From Actinosynnema sp. ALI-1.44 (GTDB lineage: Bacteria; Actinomycetota; Actinomycetes; Mycobacteriales; Pseudonocardiaceae), in assembly GCF_001984155.1 (NCBI RefSeq), contig NZ_MTQO01000032.1, positions 124,001 through 188,000 on the forward strand: 64,000 bases of DNA, given 5' to 3'. Positions 17,228-24,930 of this stretch are shown here, in pieces. Under the pieces are notes generated by a model. The model was not told where the DNA came from. It saw nothing but the letters and a program-made list of their open reading frames with translations, and made no database searches. How positions within the stretch are numbered: the first letter of the stretch is position 1; each line of letters opens with the position of its first letter. Made by a program: the position numbers and the translations under genes.

Positions 17228-17249
17228 ATCAACATTGACAATAGTTGAT
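17228..17249. promoter_or_regulatory. Inverted repeat between divergent citrate-synthase genes
   Basis: ATCAAC-N10-GTTGAT is a perfect 6-bp inverted repeat with a 10-base spacer, within AT-richer DNA (local composition clearly lower in GC than the surroundings). The nearby AACATTGAC is repeated directly, 16 bases apart. The position, 32 bases before the HTH gene and 39 before the other, suits a shared operator for the HTH-fused protein. Confidence 0.5.
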
Positions 17250-17287
17250 TGGCGCGCCGAGAGTGACGGGGGAAGAGGGAGGTTGCG

Positions 17288-18412
17288 ATGACAGTCATCG
17301 AGGCACCGCCGGGCCTGCGCGATGTGGTGGTGACGGACACCGAGATCGGTGACGTGCGCGGCAGGGAGGGCTTCTACCACTACCGCCAGTACTCCGCGAT
17401 CGACCTGGCCACCACGAGGACGTTCGAGGAGGTCTGGTTCCTGTTCGTGGAAGGGCGGTTGCCGGACGAGGGCGAACTCGCCCGGTTCACCGCCGAGGTG
17501 GCGGCGTTGCGGGCGTTGCCGGACGAACTGCGCTCCGTGCTGCCCGCCATCGCGTCGGCGGGAGAGCGGTTCAACCCGTTGGCAGGCTTGCGAACCGCGT
17601 TGTCGTTGCTGGGCGCACAGCGCGGCCTGCCCGCGATGTACGACGTCGACACCGCGCGGCACCGCGCGGACGCGCTCATGGTGTGTGCGGTGACGCCGAC
17701 GATTCTCGCGGCGTTGCACCGTCTTCGTGCCGGGCTGGACCCGGTCGAACCGCGTGCGGACCTGTCCGCGGCGGCGAACTGGCTGCACATGGTCAGCGGT
17801 GACGAACCCGCTCCCGCCGCCGTCGCTGCGGTGGAACCGTATCTGGTCTCGACCATCGACCACGGGTTCAACGCGTCCACGTTCACCGCGCGAGTGGTGG
17901 CGTCCTCTGGGGCGGACGTGGTGTCCGCGATCGCCGCGGCGATCGGCACGTTCTCCGGGCCGTTGCACGGCGGCGCACCGGATCGCGCGCTGGCCACGCT
18001 CGACGAGATCGGCACGCCGGACCGGATCGACGACTGGATCCGGGCGCAGGTGCTGGCCGGTGCGAAGATCATGGGCTTCGGGCACGCGGTGTACCGCACC
18101 GAGGACCCCCGGGCGCGGATGCTCAGGGAGATCGCCGTCGGGCTGGGCGGTGACCTGATCGACTTCGCCTCGACGGTCGAACGGCGGGTCGTGGAGATCC
18201 TGGCCGAGCTGAAACCGGGCCGTGAACTGCACACCAACGTCGAGTTCTACGCAGGCGTGGTGATGGAGCTGTGCGGCATCCCGCGCACCATGTTCACGCC
18301 GACGTTCGCGGTCAGCCGGGTGGTCGGCTGGTGCGCCAACGTGCTGGAACAGGCCCGCGGCGGCAAGATCATCCGGCCGTCGGCGCGGTACGTCGGACCG
18401 CCACCCGGCTGA
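17288..18412 (+). CDS. citA: Citrate synthase 2 (CitA-like)
   Basis: 374 residues, close in layout to the mycobacterial second citrate synthase CitA. It condenses acetyl-CoA with oxaloacetate, feeding the TCA cycle. The key motifs DHGFNASTFTAR (His), GFGHAVYRTEDPRARM (His) and TNVEFYAGVV (acidic base) are intact, as is the substrate loop FSGPLHGGAP and the C-terminal RPSARYVGP. ATG at 17288 follows GGGAGG. Divergent partner of the HTH-fused homologue, which probably regulates it. Confidence 0.9.
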   Translation: MTVIEAPPGLRDVVVTDTEIGDVRGREGFYHYRQYSAIDLATTRTFEEVWFLFVEGRLPDEGELARFTAEVAALRALPDELRSVLPAIASAGERFNPLAGLRTALSLLGAQRGLPAMYDVDTARHRADALMVCAVTPTILAALHRLRAGLDPVEPRADLSAAANWLHMVSGDEPAPAAVAAVEPYLVSTIDHGFNASTFTARVVASSGADVVSAIAAAIGTFSGPLHGGAPDRALATLDEIGTPDRIDDWIRAQVLAGAKIMGFGHAVYRTEDPRARMLREIAVGLGGDLIDFASTVERRVVEILAELKPGRELHTNVEFYAGVVMELCGIPRTMFTPTFAVSRVVGWCANVLEQARGGKIIRPSARYVGPPPG

Positions 18413-18461
18413 TCCGCGCGCCCCGCGCTTGTCGGTGTTTTCCCGCTCTGGCATGGTGAGG

Positions 18462-19682
18462 ATGTCGTGGTTCGAGCGGGGGACGGGCGTGTGGGGTTCA
18501 GTCGGTAGGAGTGCTCTGGCCGTTCTCGTTTCGGTGCTCGCGGTCAGCGGGATCTTCCCCGCGACGGCGTCGGCGATCGTCGGTGGCCAGGAGGTCTCCC
18601 AGGAGTACCCGTGGGCGGTGGTGGTCGAGCACTCCCGCGGGGCGTGCAGCGGCGCCCTGATCTCGCCCCGCTGGGTGCTGACCGCCGGGCACTGCATCGT
18701 CACCGACCGGCCCGACCAGGCCGAAAGCGACCCAGGGCTGGACAACCCGCTGCGCCCGGCGGACGACTTCCGCCTGTACATCGGCTCGACCGTGCGGTAC
18801 GAGGGGCAGGCCCGCGGCGCCTCCCGGCTGGTCAAGGGACCGCCAGGGCTCGACATCGGCCTGGTCGAGCTCGACCGGGCGTCGGACAAGACGCCGATCC
18901 AGGTCGCGGCGCGGATGATGCCGCGCAGCGGGCAGGAGGCGATGCTGGTCGGCTGGGGCCAGGTGTGCGAGGCGAAGGACTGCGCGGTCGCCACGACGCT
19001 CAAACAGCTGCCTCTGCGCCTGGCCGCGCCCGCGAGCATGGCCTCCGGCAACGAACTGCTGACGTGGCCGGAGCAGGACCCGAGGCAGCGGGCGGCCAAG
19101 GGTGACTCCGGCGGCCCGATCATCGTCCAGGACAACGGTCAGTGGCAGCTGGTCGGCACCCTCAGCGGGTCGGGGACGACCGGCGACAGCTCCGCGCAGA
19201 AGGGCCTCGCCACCAACGTCACCACCGTGCACAACTGGCTTGATGCCACCGCCGCGACCACCTCGCCGGAAGCGAACATCTGGAGCGTCGAACTGGTGCT
19301 GGTCCTGGTCATCGGCGCCGTGGTCGTGTTCGTGGTGATCAGGTCGTTCCGGCGGTCACGCGGGCGAAGGCGGCCGTTCCACGCCGTGGCGGCGCCCGTG
19401 CAGCGCGCCCGCGACGAGGACCTCGAATACCTGGAACAGTGGGCGCTGCAACGCTCCGGCGTCGAGGCCTACTACGAACCGGGCACAGCCACCATCGTCG
19501 CCACGGTCATGCTCATCGCGGGCGACGGCGAGTGGACACGGCGCAAGATCGGCAGCCTGGAAGGCACGATCCGGTTCGGCAACCAGCGCGGGATTCCCGT
19601 CTACGAGGTCTTCCGGACCGGTTACCCGCAGCGCAAACGGGACTTCGACGAGCGGTCACGCCGCCCGAAAACCCTCGGCTGA
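18462..19682 (+). CDS. Membrane-anchored trypsin-like serine protease
   Basis: A secreted trypsin-family protease with a C-terminal anchor. A signal peptide (SALAVLVSVLAVSGIFPATA) is followed by the mature start IVGGQE. The catalytic triad is visible: TAGHC (His), LDIGLVELD (Asp) and GDSGGP (Ser). After the protease domain come a transmembrane helix (VELVLVLVIGAVVVFVVI) and a cytoplasmic basic tail with a roughly 100-residue domain. So the protease should face outside. The start is uncertain: ATG at 18453 or 18462, or GTG at 18489 with a better SD (GGGGGA). It ends 148 bases before the RiPP precursor on the same strand, so a leader-processing role is conceivable but unproven. Confidence 0.85.
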   Translation: MSWFERGTGVWGSVGRSALAVLVSVLAVSGIFPATASAIVGGQEVSQEYPWAVVVEHSRGACSGALISPRWVLTAGHCIVTDRPDQAESDPGLDNPLRPADDFRLYIGSTVRYEGQARGASRLVKGPPGLDIGLVELDRASDKTPIQVAARMMPRSGQEAMLVGWGQVCEAKDCAVATTLKQLPLRLAAPASMASGNELLTWPEQDPRQRAAKGDSGGPIIVQDNGQWQLVGTLSGSGTTGDSSAQKGLATNVTTVHNWLDATAATTSPEANIWSVELVLVLVIGAVVVFVVIRSFRRSRGRRRPFHAVAAPVQRARDEDLEYLEQWALQRSGVEAYYEPGTATIVATVMLIAGDGEWTRRKIGSLEGTIRFGNQRGIPVYEVFRTGYPQRKRDFDERSRRPKTLG

Positions 19683-19830
19683 CCCCGTCCGAACACTCAC
19701 GATTGACCTTTCGGGCAACAAGGTTGCGGGATTGCCTCATTGTCAGTGAACTCGCCACGCGGCTCGCTGATAGTTGGGTGCGGTGCCGGTGCGAATCGAC
19801 ACGGAAGTCCTGAACCGAAAGGAGTCGCCT

Positions 19831-19977
19831 GTGACTGTGGGCACGCTGGTTGTTCCGTCGGAGGCCGAACTGGATCTCGACTGCGAGTTCGGTGTGGAGC
19901 GTGCGACCGCGCCCAGTTCGTGGTTCTTCGTCACGAACTTCGACGGTGTCCCACCGGATGAGTTGAGCGGGGACTGA
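19831..19977 (+). CDS. RiPP precursor peptide of the YcaO-TfuA cluster
   Basis: A 48-residue peptide starting at GTG 19831, with AAAGGAG eight bases upstream. Residues 1-24 look like a leader: hydrophobic TLVVP followed by the acidic stretch SEAELDLDCEFGVE with a single Cys at 18. Residues 25-48 form the likely core region: PSSWFFVTNFDG (28-39) then VPPDELSGD. The coding frame lies directly upstream of YcaO and TfuA genes, as for thioamide RiPPs. There is no repeat of the thiovarsolin type and no Ser/Thr/Cys-rich core as in azole RiPPs. The cut site and modified residues are not known. An in-frame extension to 19774 exists but lacks a ribosome binding site. Confidence 0.72.
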   Translation: MTVGTLVVPSEAELDLDCEFGVERATAPSSWFFVTNFDGVPPDELSGD

Positions 19978-19998
19978 GACCGGATCCGCTGGTCCGGG

Positions 19999-20037
19999 CC
20001 GGTCGGGTGGCCCCGTTCGCGGTGGCCCCCTGACCGG
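19999..20037 (+). terminator. Hairpin between RiPP precursor and YcaO
   Basis: CCGGTCGGG (19999-20007) pairs with CCC-T-GACCGG (20028-20037), a 9-bp stem with one bulged T, 21 bases after the precursor stop and 18 before the YcaO start. No T-run follows. A partial terminator or RNA stabilising structure here would give more precursor than enzyme transcript, as seen in many RiPP operons. Confidence 0.45.
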
Positions 20038-20054
20038 CGGTACGGGGAAAGGAA

Positions 20055-21218
20055 ATGGTGCAGATGGCCGCGGCGGTCACGACCAAGGTCGTGCTGGACG
20101 GCACCCACCGGACCAGGGCGCCCGAGGCCACCTGGGAATGGATCAGGCCACGCCTGTCCCGGATGGGAATCACCCGGGTCGCGGACGTGACCTGGCTCGA
20201 CGACATCGGTATCCCGGTCTTCCAGGCGGTGCGTCCCAACGCGTTGACCTTGTCCGTCTCCCAGGGCAAGGGGTTGACCCCGGCATTGGCCCGGGTGTCC
20301 GCGGCGATGGAGTCGGTGGAGCTGTGGCACGCCGAGCATCCGCTGCCGGTCGCCGCCAGTGAGGTCTCGGCCGAGCGGATGGAGCCGGTCGTCGGCTACG
20401 CCGTCGAGGATCTGGTGCTGGCACCGCGACACCGCCTCACACCGGACACCCGCCTGCGGTGGCGGCGTGCGCAGCGTGTCGACGGCGTGGGGGAATCCTT
20501 CCTGCCCATGGAACTGCTCCGGCTGGACGCCCGTGTCACGCCGCGCTGGGACCCGCCGTTGTTCCGAGCCACCAGCAACGGGCTGGCCAGTGGGAACACC
20601 CTTGCCGAGGCGTTGCTGCACGGGATGTACGAAGTCATCGAGCGGGACACGATGACCAGGGCGGCGCACGGCTCACAGCTGCAGCCGGTCGCGCTGGAGA
20701 GCATCGTCGACGCGGGACCGGCGTTGCTGCTGGAACGCTTCCGGGCCGCCGGTGTCGAAGTCGAAGTCGCCTTCGCGCACAGCGCCTTCCCGGTTCCGAC
20801 GTTCACCGCACAGATCTGGAGTGAAGCCTTCCCCAGGGCGTTCACCGGGAGCGGAACCCACCTCGACAGCGCGGTCGCGCTCTCCCGCGCGCTCACCGAA
20901 GCGGCGCAGTCTCGAGCCACGGCGATCGCGGGCGCACGGGACGACATCGGCAAGTCGGTCTACCGGCAGGCCACGTCCGACGGTACGCGTCGCTCATCGC
21001 GGATCGGGCCTCGGCGGGATGGCCGTGCGCGGGTGCCCTTCGACTCCATCGATTTCCTGCGGCTGCTGGACACCGACTCGGAGCTGACACACGTCGCACG
21101 GGTGATCCACGGGGTGACGGGCCACCCGCCCCTGTATGTCGATCTCACCCGGCCTGAGATCGGTATTCCCGTTGCTCACGTCGTGTGCCCCGGCGCCGTC
21201 TTCGACGTCCGTCACTGA
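20055..21218 (+). CDS. YcaO cyclodehydratase/thioamide-forming enzyme
   Basis: 387 residues, YcaO domain over nearly the whole length. The ATP-binding region shows the TfuA-partner type signature QGKGLTPALARVSAAMESVE and later GLASGNTLAEALLHGMYEVI then ERD (acidic metal/ATP ligands). YcaO enzymes phosphorylate a peptide backbone amide using ATP. Paired with TfuA they are known to install thioamides (thioviridamide and thiovarsolin pathways, McrA thioglycine). The C-terminus ends in CPGAVFDVRH with no PxPxP tail. ATG at 20055 is very close to GGGGAAAGGA; the in-frame GTG at 20058 or ATG at 20064 may be the real start. Same operon as the TfuA gene (17-base gap). Confidence 0.92.
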   Translation: MVQMAAAVTTKVVLDGTHRTRAPEATWEWIRPRLSRMGITRVADVTWLDDIGIPVFQAVRPNALTLSVSQGKGLTPALARVSAAMESVELWHAEHPLPVAASEVSAERMEPVVGYAVEDLVLAPRHRLTPDTRLRWRRAQRVDGVGESFLPMELLRLDARVTPRWDPPLFRATSNGLASGNTLAEALLHGMYEVIERDTMTRAAHGSQLQPVALESIVDAGPALLLERFRAAGVEVEVAFAHSAFPVPTFTAQIWSEAFPRAFTGSGTHLDSAVALSRALTEAAQSRATAIAGARDDIGKSVYRQATSDGTRRSSRIGPRRDGRARVPFDSIDFLRLLDTDSELTHVARVIHGVTGHPPLYVDLTRPEIGIPVAHVVCPGAVFDVRH

Positions 21219-21235
21219 CCAGGGAAGGGAATCGC

Positions 21236-22618
21236 GTGGTCGCCCGGTACTTGTTCGTCGGCCCCAGCCTGGTGGACGCCACCAGGCAAGCGAGCGGCTC
21301 CGATGTCGTGGTTCTGCCGCCGGTCGCGGCGGGGGACCTGCTTCGCCTTCCCCTGGCGGCCGGTGATGTGGTCGGAATCGTGGACGGCTTCTTCCACCAG
21401 GTGGGGGCCGTCCGGCACAAGGAGATCCTGTTCCTGCTGGAGCAGGGGGTGCGGGTGCTGGGTGCGGCCAGTATGGGTGCGCTGCGCGCCGCGGAGCTGG
21501 ACGTCTTCGGTATGGAAGGCATCGGCCGGATCTACGCCGACTACCGTTGCGGCGCCCTGACAGCCGATGACGAGGTAGCCCTGCTGCACAGCACGAAAGA
21601 TGAGGACTACCGGCCACTGTCCGAACCGCTCGTCTCCATGCGAGCCACCCTCGACGGTGCTGTGCGTGACGGTGTCTGCGAAGCCGCAGCGGCAGCCGGC
21701 TTGATCGACGCGATGGCCGCGAGACCGTTCGGACTCCGCACCTATGACGCACTGTGCACGATCGGTGCCGAGATGGGGCTCGATCCGTCGATCCTGCGGG
21801 CACTGCGCGATCACTGCCGAGACCACCGGGTCGATCTCAAGCGGGATGATGCCTTGTTGTTGCTCGAGCAGCTGCGGTCAGCCGACGCGCCCCCGGCCAC
21901 GCGGCCCACGTTGTCCGTCAACCGGACGACGTTCCTGCACGCGTGGCAGCTGGGCGCTCTGGGCACCGGGAATGACTCCTCACACGTGCCGGATCTGGGA
22001 ATCCTGCGCGCGCTCCAGCTTTTCGCGGCGGATTACCCCCACTTCCACCGTGGCATGGTCCTCGCCGCCATCGCGCGCGAATGCGCCACGCGATGTGGTG
22101 TCGTGACAGCCGACAATCCATTGACCGCGGCGGTTCTCCACGGCGAGCACTGCGGCTTCTACAAGTTGCCCGCGGATCCGTCCCGGCTGGGATTTCTCAG
22201 CCAATGGCTCACGGCGGCGGAACACGGCACACTCACCCTCGACGAGCAGCTCGCTGTGTTCCTCGTCCGTAGCTTCCGCACAACCCCAGGCACCATGGGG
22301 GATGAGCTGGCCATGGACACCTTGCGCGGAACGCCGGCGTGGGCACGGGCCCGTCGGGTCGTCGAGACGGCCTGGACCATGAACGAACTGACCTTCGCGC
22401 GGCACCCGGGCCGGGACCTCGAAACGTTGTCACCACAGCGGATTGGTGAGCAGTTCGCCAGCGCCTGGGCTGTCGACGGCGATGAGCTCGCCCTCGCGGC
22501 ACTGGACCGGGGCATCGAGCCCGACGGGCTGGTCGCGGCGGCTCGCTTCCTGTACCTGCTCGCCCGGTACAACCCGGCCGCGACGCGACTCGTCATCGAC
22601 ACCGAGGAGAACCTGTGA
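21236..22618 (+). CDS. TfuA-like protein, YcaO partner
   Basis: 460 residues. The TfuA core is at the N-terminus: FVGPS near residue 8, the PPVAAGDLLRLP loop, IVDGFFHQVGAVRHKEIL, and GAASMGALRAAELDVFGMEG. A long C-terminal extension follows with little recognised similarity (about residues 200-460), making it longer than short TfuA domain proteins. TfuA enables thioamide formation with YcaO, probably by delivering sulfur. GTG at 21236 follows GGGAAGGGA, and the stop overlaps the methyltransferase start (TGATG), so translation is probably coupled. The source of sulfur is not encoded here; a stand-alone cysteine desulfurase lies 17 kb away and should not be assumed to serve it. Confidence 0.92.
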   Translation: MVARYLFVGPSLVDATRQASGSDVVVLPPVAAGDLLRLPLAAGDVVGIVDGFFHQVGAVRHKEILFLLEQGVRVLGAASMGALRAAELDVFGMEGIGRIYADYRCGALTADDEVALLHSTKDEDYRPLSEPLVSMRATLDGAVRDGVCEAAAAAGLIDAMAARPFGLRTYDALCTIGAEMGLDPSILRALRDHCRDHRVDLKRDDALLLLEQLRSADAPPATRPTLSVNRTTFLHAWQLGALGTGNDSSHVPDLGILRALQLFAADYPHFHRGMVLAAIARECATRCGVVTADNPLTAAVLHGEHCGFYKLPADPSRLGFLSQWLTAAEHGTLTLDEQLAVFLVRSFRTTPGTMGDELAMDTLRGTPAWARARRVVETAWTMNELTFARHPGRDLETLSPQRIGEQFASAWAVDGDELALAALDRGIEPDGLVAAARFLYLLARYNPAATRLVIDTEENL

Positions 22619-23328
22619 TGGGCGACGCCAGCCTGTTCGACAAAGCGCTTGGGGATCCGGCGAGCACCCTCTACATGGAACTCGAGCACTCCGACCTGCC
22701 GCCGAACGCGCAACCGGTCGGGTGGTGGCGACGCGAGCCCGGAGCCGTGGCACCGCCGGACATCGACGCCCTTGACTGGGTGCGAGAGGGATACGTCCTC
22801 GACATCGGGTGCAGCACGGGCCGTCATCTCGAGATCCTCGCGGAACGCGGGGTTCGTGGACACGGAATCGACACGTCCGCTGCCGCGGTGGCGCTCGCCG
22901 CGCTGGCAGGCGTGGAAGTCGTCCATGCGGACGTCAACCAGTACGTCCCACCGGCTGATGTGGACGTGGTGCTCGCGCTTGGCGGGACCGGCGGAATATG
23001 CGGCACTGTGGAGGCGCTTCCGGCATTTCTGTCTCGCATGGCAGGTTGGCTGGGACCCGATGGCACGATCGTGTTCACCAGCGCCGATTGGCGCAGGCTT
23101 TCCGGGCTGGACGACGGGAGCGGGTGGACGACGCGACGCTACCCCGGGGACTGGCGGATGCGATTCCGGCTCGGTGAGCAGGTCGGCCCCTGGTTTCCCT
23201 GGCTCGTCGTCGACATCGACACCCTCGCGCGGGTGTGCGGGCAGGTCGGACTGCGGATCGAGCAACGGAAACTCTGGATGGGCGGGACCATCTACGCTGC
23301 TCTGCTCAAACGTTGTTCCGGGGCATGA
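22618..23328 (+). CDS. SAM-dependent methyltransferase of the RiPP cluster
   Basis: 236 residues, class I methyltransferase with motif I VLDIGCSTGRHLEIL near residue 60, acidic loop GHGIDTS, and the post-motif DVDVVLALGGTGGIC. Its ATG overlaps the TfuA stop (TGATG), so it belongs to the same operon. It may methylate the modified peptide, for example at an N-terminus, a side chain or a thioamide sulfur; which one cannot be told. The 3' end overlaps the convergent FadD17 gene by 23 bases, so the operon ends here. Confidence 0.88.
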   Translation: MGDASLFDKALGDPASTLYMELEHSDLPPNAQPVGWWRREPGAVAPPDIDALDWVREGYVLDIGCSTGRHLEILAERGVRGHGIDTSAAAVALAALAGVEVVHADVNQYVPPADVDVVLALGGTGGICGTVEALPAFLSRMAGWLGPDGTIVFTSADWRRLSGLDDGSGWTTRRYPGDWRMRFRLGEQVGPWFPWLVVDIDTLARVCGQVGLRIEQRKLWMGGTIYAALLKRCSGA

Positions 23329-24880
23329 GGGCGTAACCGATGGCCTGTCCGGACCGCGCCCAGACCGGGTCGTCGCAGTCGATGCCCTCGGCCGCCAGGC
23401 GCCGCTTGACGACCTTGAACGTCGACGTCCGCGGCAGTTCCGCCACGACGCGCACGTACCTGGGCACCTGTTTGGGACCCAGGTCGGGCTGGTCGGCCAG
23501 GAAACGCCCGAACTCGGCGGGGTCGAGCGGTGTGCCGCGGGTGACGATCGCGGCCATCACCTGGTCCCCGGTGACCGGGTCGGGCACGGCGTAGACGGCG
23601 GTTTCGGCGATCGCCGGGTGTCGCAGGAGGATCCGTTCGATCGGTGCGGTGCCGAGGTTCTCGCCGTCGACGCGGAGCCAGTCGCCGAGTCGCCCGGCGA
23701 AGTAGACGAACCCGTCCTTGTCGGTGTACGCCAGGTCACCGGTGTGGTACCGGCCGTCGCGCAGCCGGTGCGCGTCGGCCTCGGGGTCGCGGTAGTACCC
23801 GGCGAACCAGCCCGCGCCCGCCGTGTTGACCAGTTCGCCGACGGCTTCGGCGGCGTTGGCCAGGCGGCCGTCGGCGTCGTACTCGGCCGGTGGGCACGGG
23901 TGGCCGGTCTCCGGGTGCAGGATCGCCACGTCGTCGGCCGGTTTGCCCAGCGAGTGGGGTGGGGTGTCCGCGGTGCGGGCGAAGCCGACTCCGCCTTCGG
24001 TGGACCCGAACGCGTCGACGACCGCGCAGCCGAACCGTTTCTGGAACGCGATCAGATCCGCGCCGGCGCCCTCATTGCCGTACACCAGGCGTAGCGGGTT
24101 GTCCGCGTCGTCGGGACGTGGTGGCGTGGCCACCACGTAGGACAGTGGTTTGCCGACGTAGTTGGCGTAGGTGACACCGTACTTCCGGACGTCGGGGAGG
24201 AAACCGGACGCGGAGAACCTGCGGCGCAGCGCGATGTTCGCGCCCGCCGCGAGGCCGACGGCCCACCCGGCCATGATGGCGTTGGAGTGGAACATGGGCA
24301 TCGAGACGTAGACCGTGTCCGACGCGGACAGGCGGAAGCGTTCGGCGAGCATCCGCCCGGGGAACGCGACCTTGCCGTGCGTGCACCGGACGGCTTTCGG
24401 GTCGCCGCTGGTGCCGGACGTGAAGATCAGCATCAGCAGATCGGCGGCCGTGACTGGAACGGGTTCCAGTGGTGCCTCTTGCGGTATCCGCCACGACTCC
24501 AGCTCGTGGACGGCTGCCACGCCGAGGTCCGATCCTTCCAGCAGGGGCAGGTGTTTCCGCTCGGCGAGGACGAGTTGGCAGTCCGCGAGCCGGATGTCCC
24601 GGGCGAGCGCTTCGCCCCGCCGGGTGGGGTTCAGTCCGACCAGGACAGCGCCGGACAGCGCACATCCGCCCAGCAGGAACGAGAAAGCGGGCACATTGTC
24701 GGCCAGAATGCCCACATGGGGCGGTATGTCCCAGTTCAGCGCCGTTCGCAGGGCGGCGGCGTACCGCGCCGAGATCCGGATGTGCTCGGCCCATGAGTGC
24801 GTCTCGTCCTCGAACCGCAGGCCGGTGTGCTCGTCGCCGGCGCGGGCCATGAGGAGGTCGGTGACTGTCGGGACGCTCAT
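23306..24880 (-). CDS. fadD17: FadD17-like acyl-CoA ligase (steroid side chain)
   Basis: 524 residues, an ANL-superfamily acyl-CoA synthetase. The P-loop IFTSGTSGDPKAVRC, the motif YANYVGKPLSY, GFGST-like AFGSTEGG, and YHTGDLAY...GRLGDWLRVDGEN are all visible, with the catalytic Lys region TFKVVKRRL near the end. Sequence layout closely resembles mycobacterial FadD17, a cholesterol-regulon ligase that activates steroid side-chain acids. A KstR-type box lies 28 bases upstream of the ATG, supporting a steroid catabolic role. It overlaps the RiPP methyltransferase tail to tail and is unlikely to belong to the RiPP pathway. Confidence 0.88.
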   Translation of the reverse strand: MSVPTVTDLLMARAGDEHTGLRFEDETHSWAEHIRISARYAAALRTALNWDIPPHVGILADNVPAFSFLLGGCALSGAVLVGLNPTRRGEALARDIRLADCQLVLAERKHLPLLEGSDLGVAAVHELESWRIPQEAPLEPVPVTAADLLMLIFTSGTSGDPKAVRCTHGKVAFPGRMLAERFRLSASDTVYVSMPMFHSNAIMAGWAVGLAAGANIALRRRFSASGFLPDVRKYGVTYANYVGKPLSYVVATPPRPDDADNPLRLVYGNEGAGADLIAFQKRFGCAVVDAFGSTEGGVGFARTADTPPHSLGKPADDVAILHPETGHPCPPAEYDADGRLANAAEAVGELVNTAGAGWFAGYYRDPEADAHRLRDGRYHTGDLAYTDKDGFVYFAGRLGDWLRVDGENLGTAPIERILLRHPAIAETAVYAVPDPVTGDQVMAAIVTRGTPLDPAEFGRFLADQPDLGPKQVPRYVRVVAELPRTSTFKVVKRRLAAEGIDCDDPVWARSGQAIGYALMPRNNV

Positions 24881-24907
24881 CGACGCACCTCGAATCCGAC
24901 GTAGAAC

Positions 24908-24921
24908 TAGAACGTGTTCTA
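24908..24921. promoter_or_regulatory. KstR-type operator upstream of fadD17
   Basis: TAGAAC-GT-GTTCTA is a perfect 6-bp inverted repeat with a 2-base centre, matching the known KstR consensus AACnnGTT with the flanking TAG/CTA. It is 27 bases upstream of the fadD17-like ATG. KstR is the TetR-type repressor of cholesterol catabolic genes. The site is seen in the sequence; binding is predicted from the known motif. Confidence 0.85.
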
Positions 24922-24930
24922 TTCATACCA

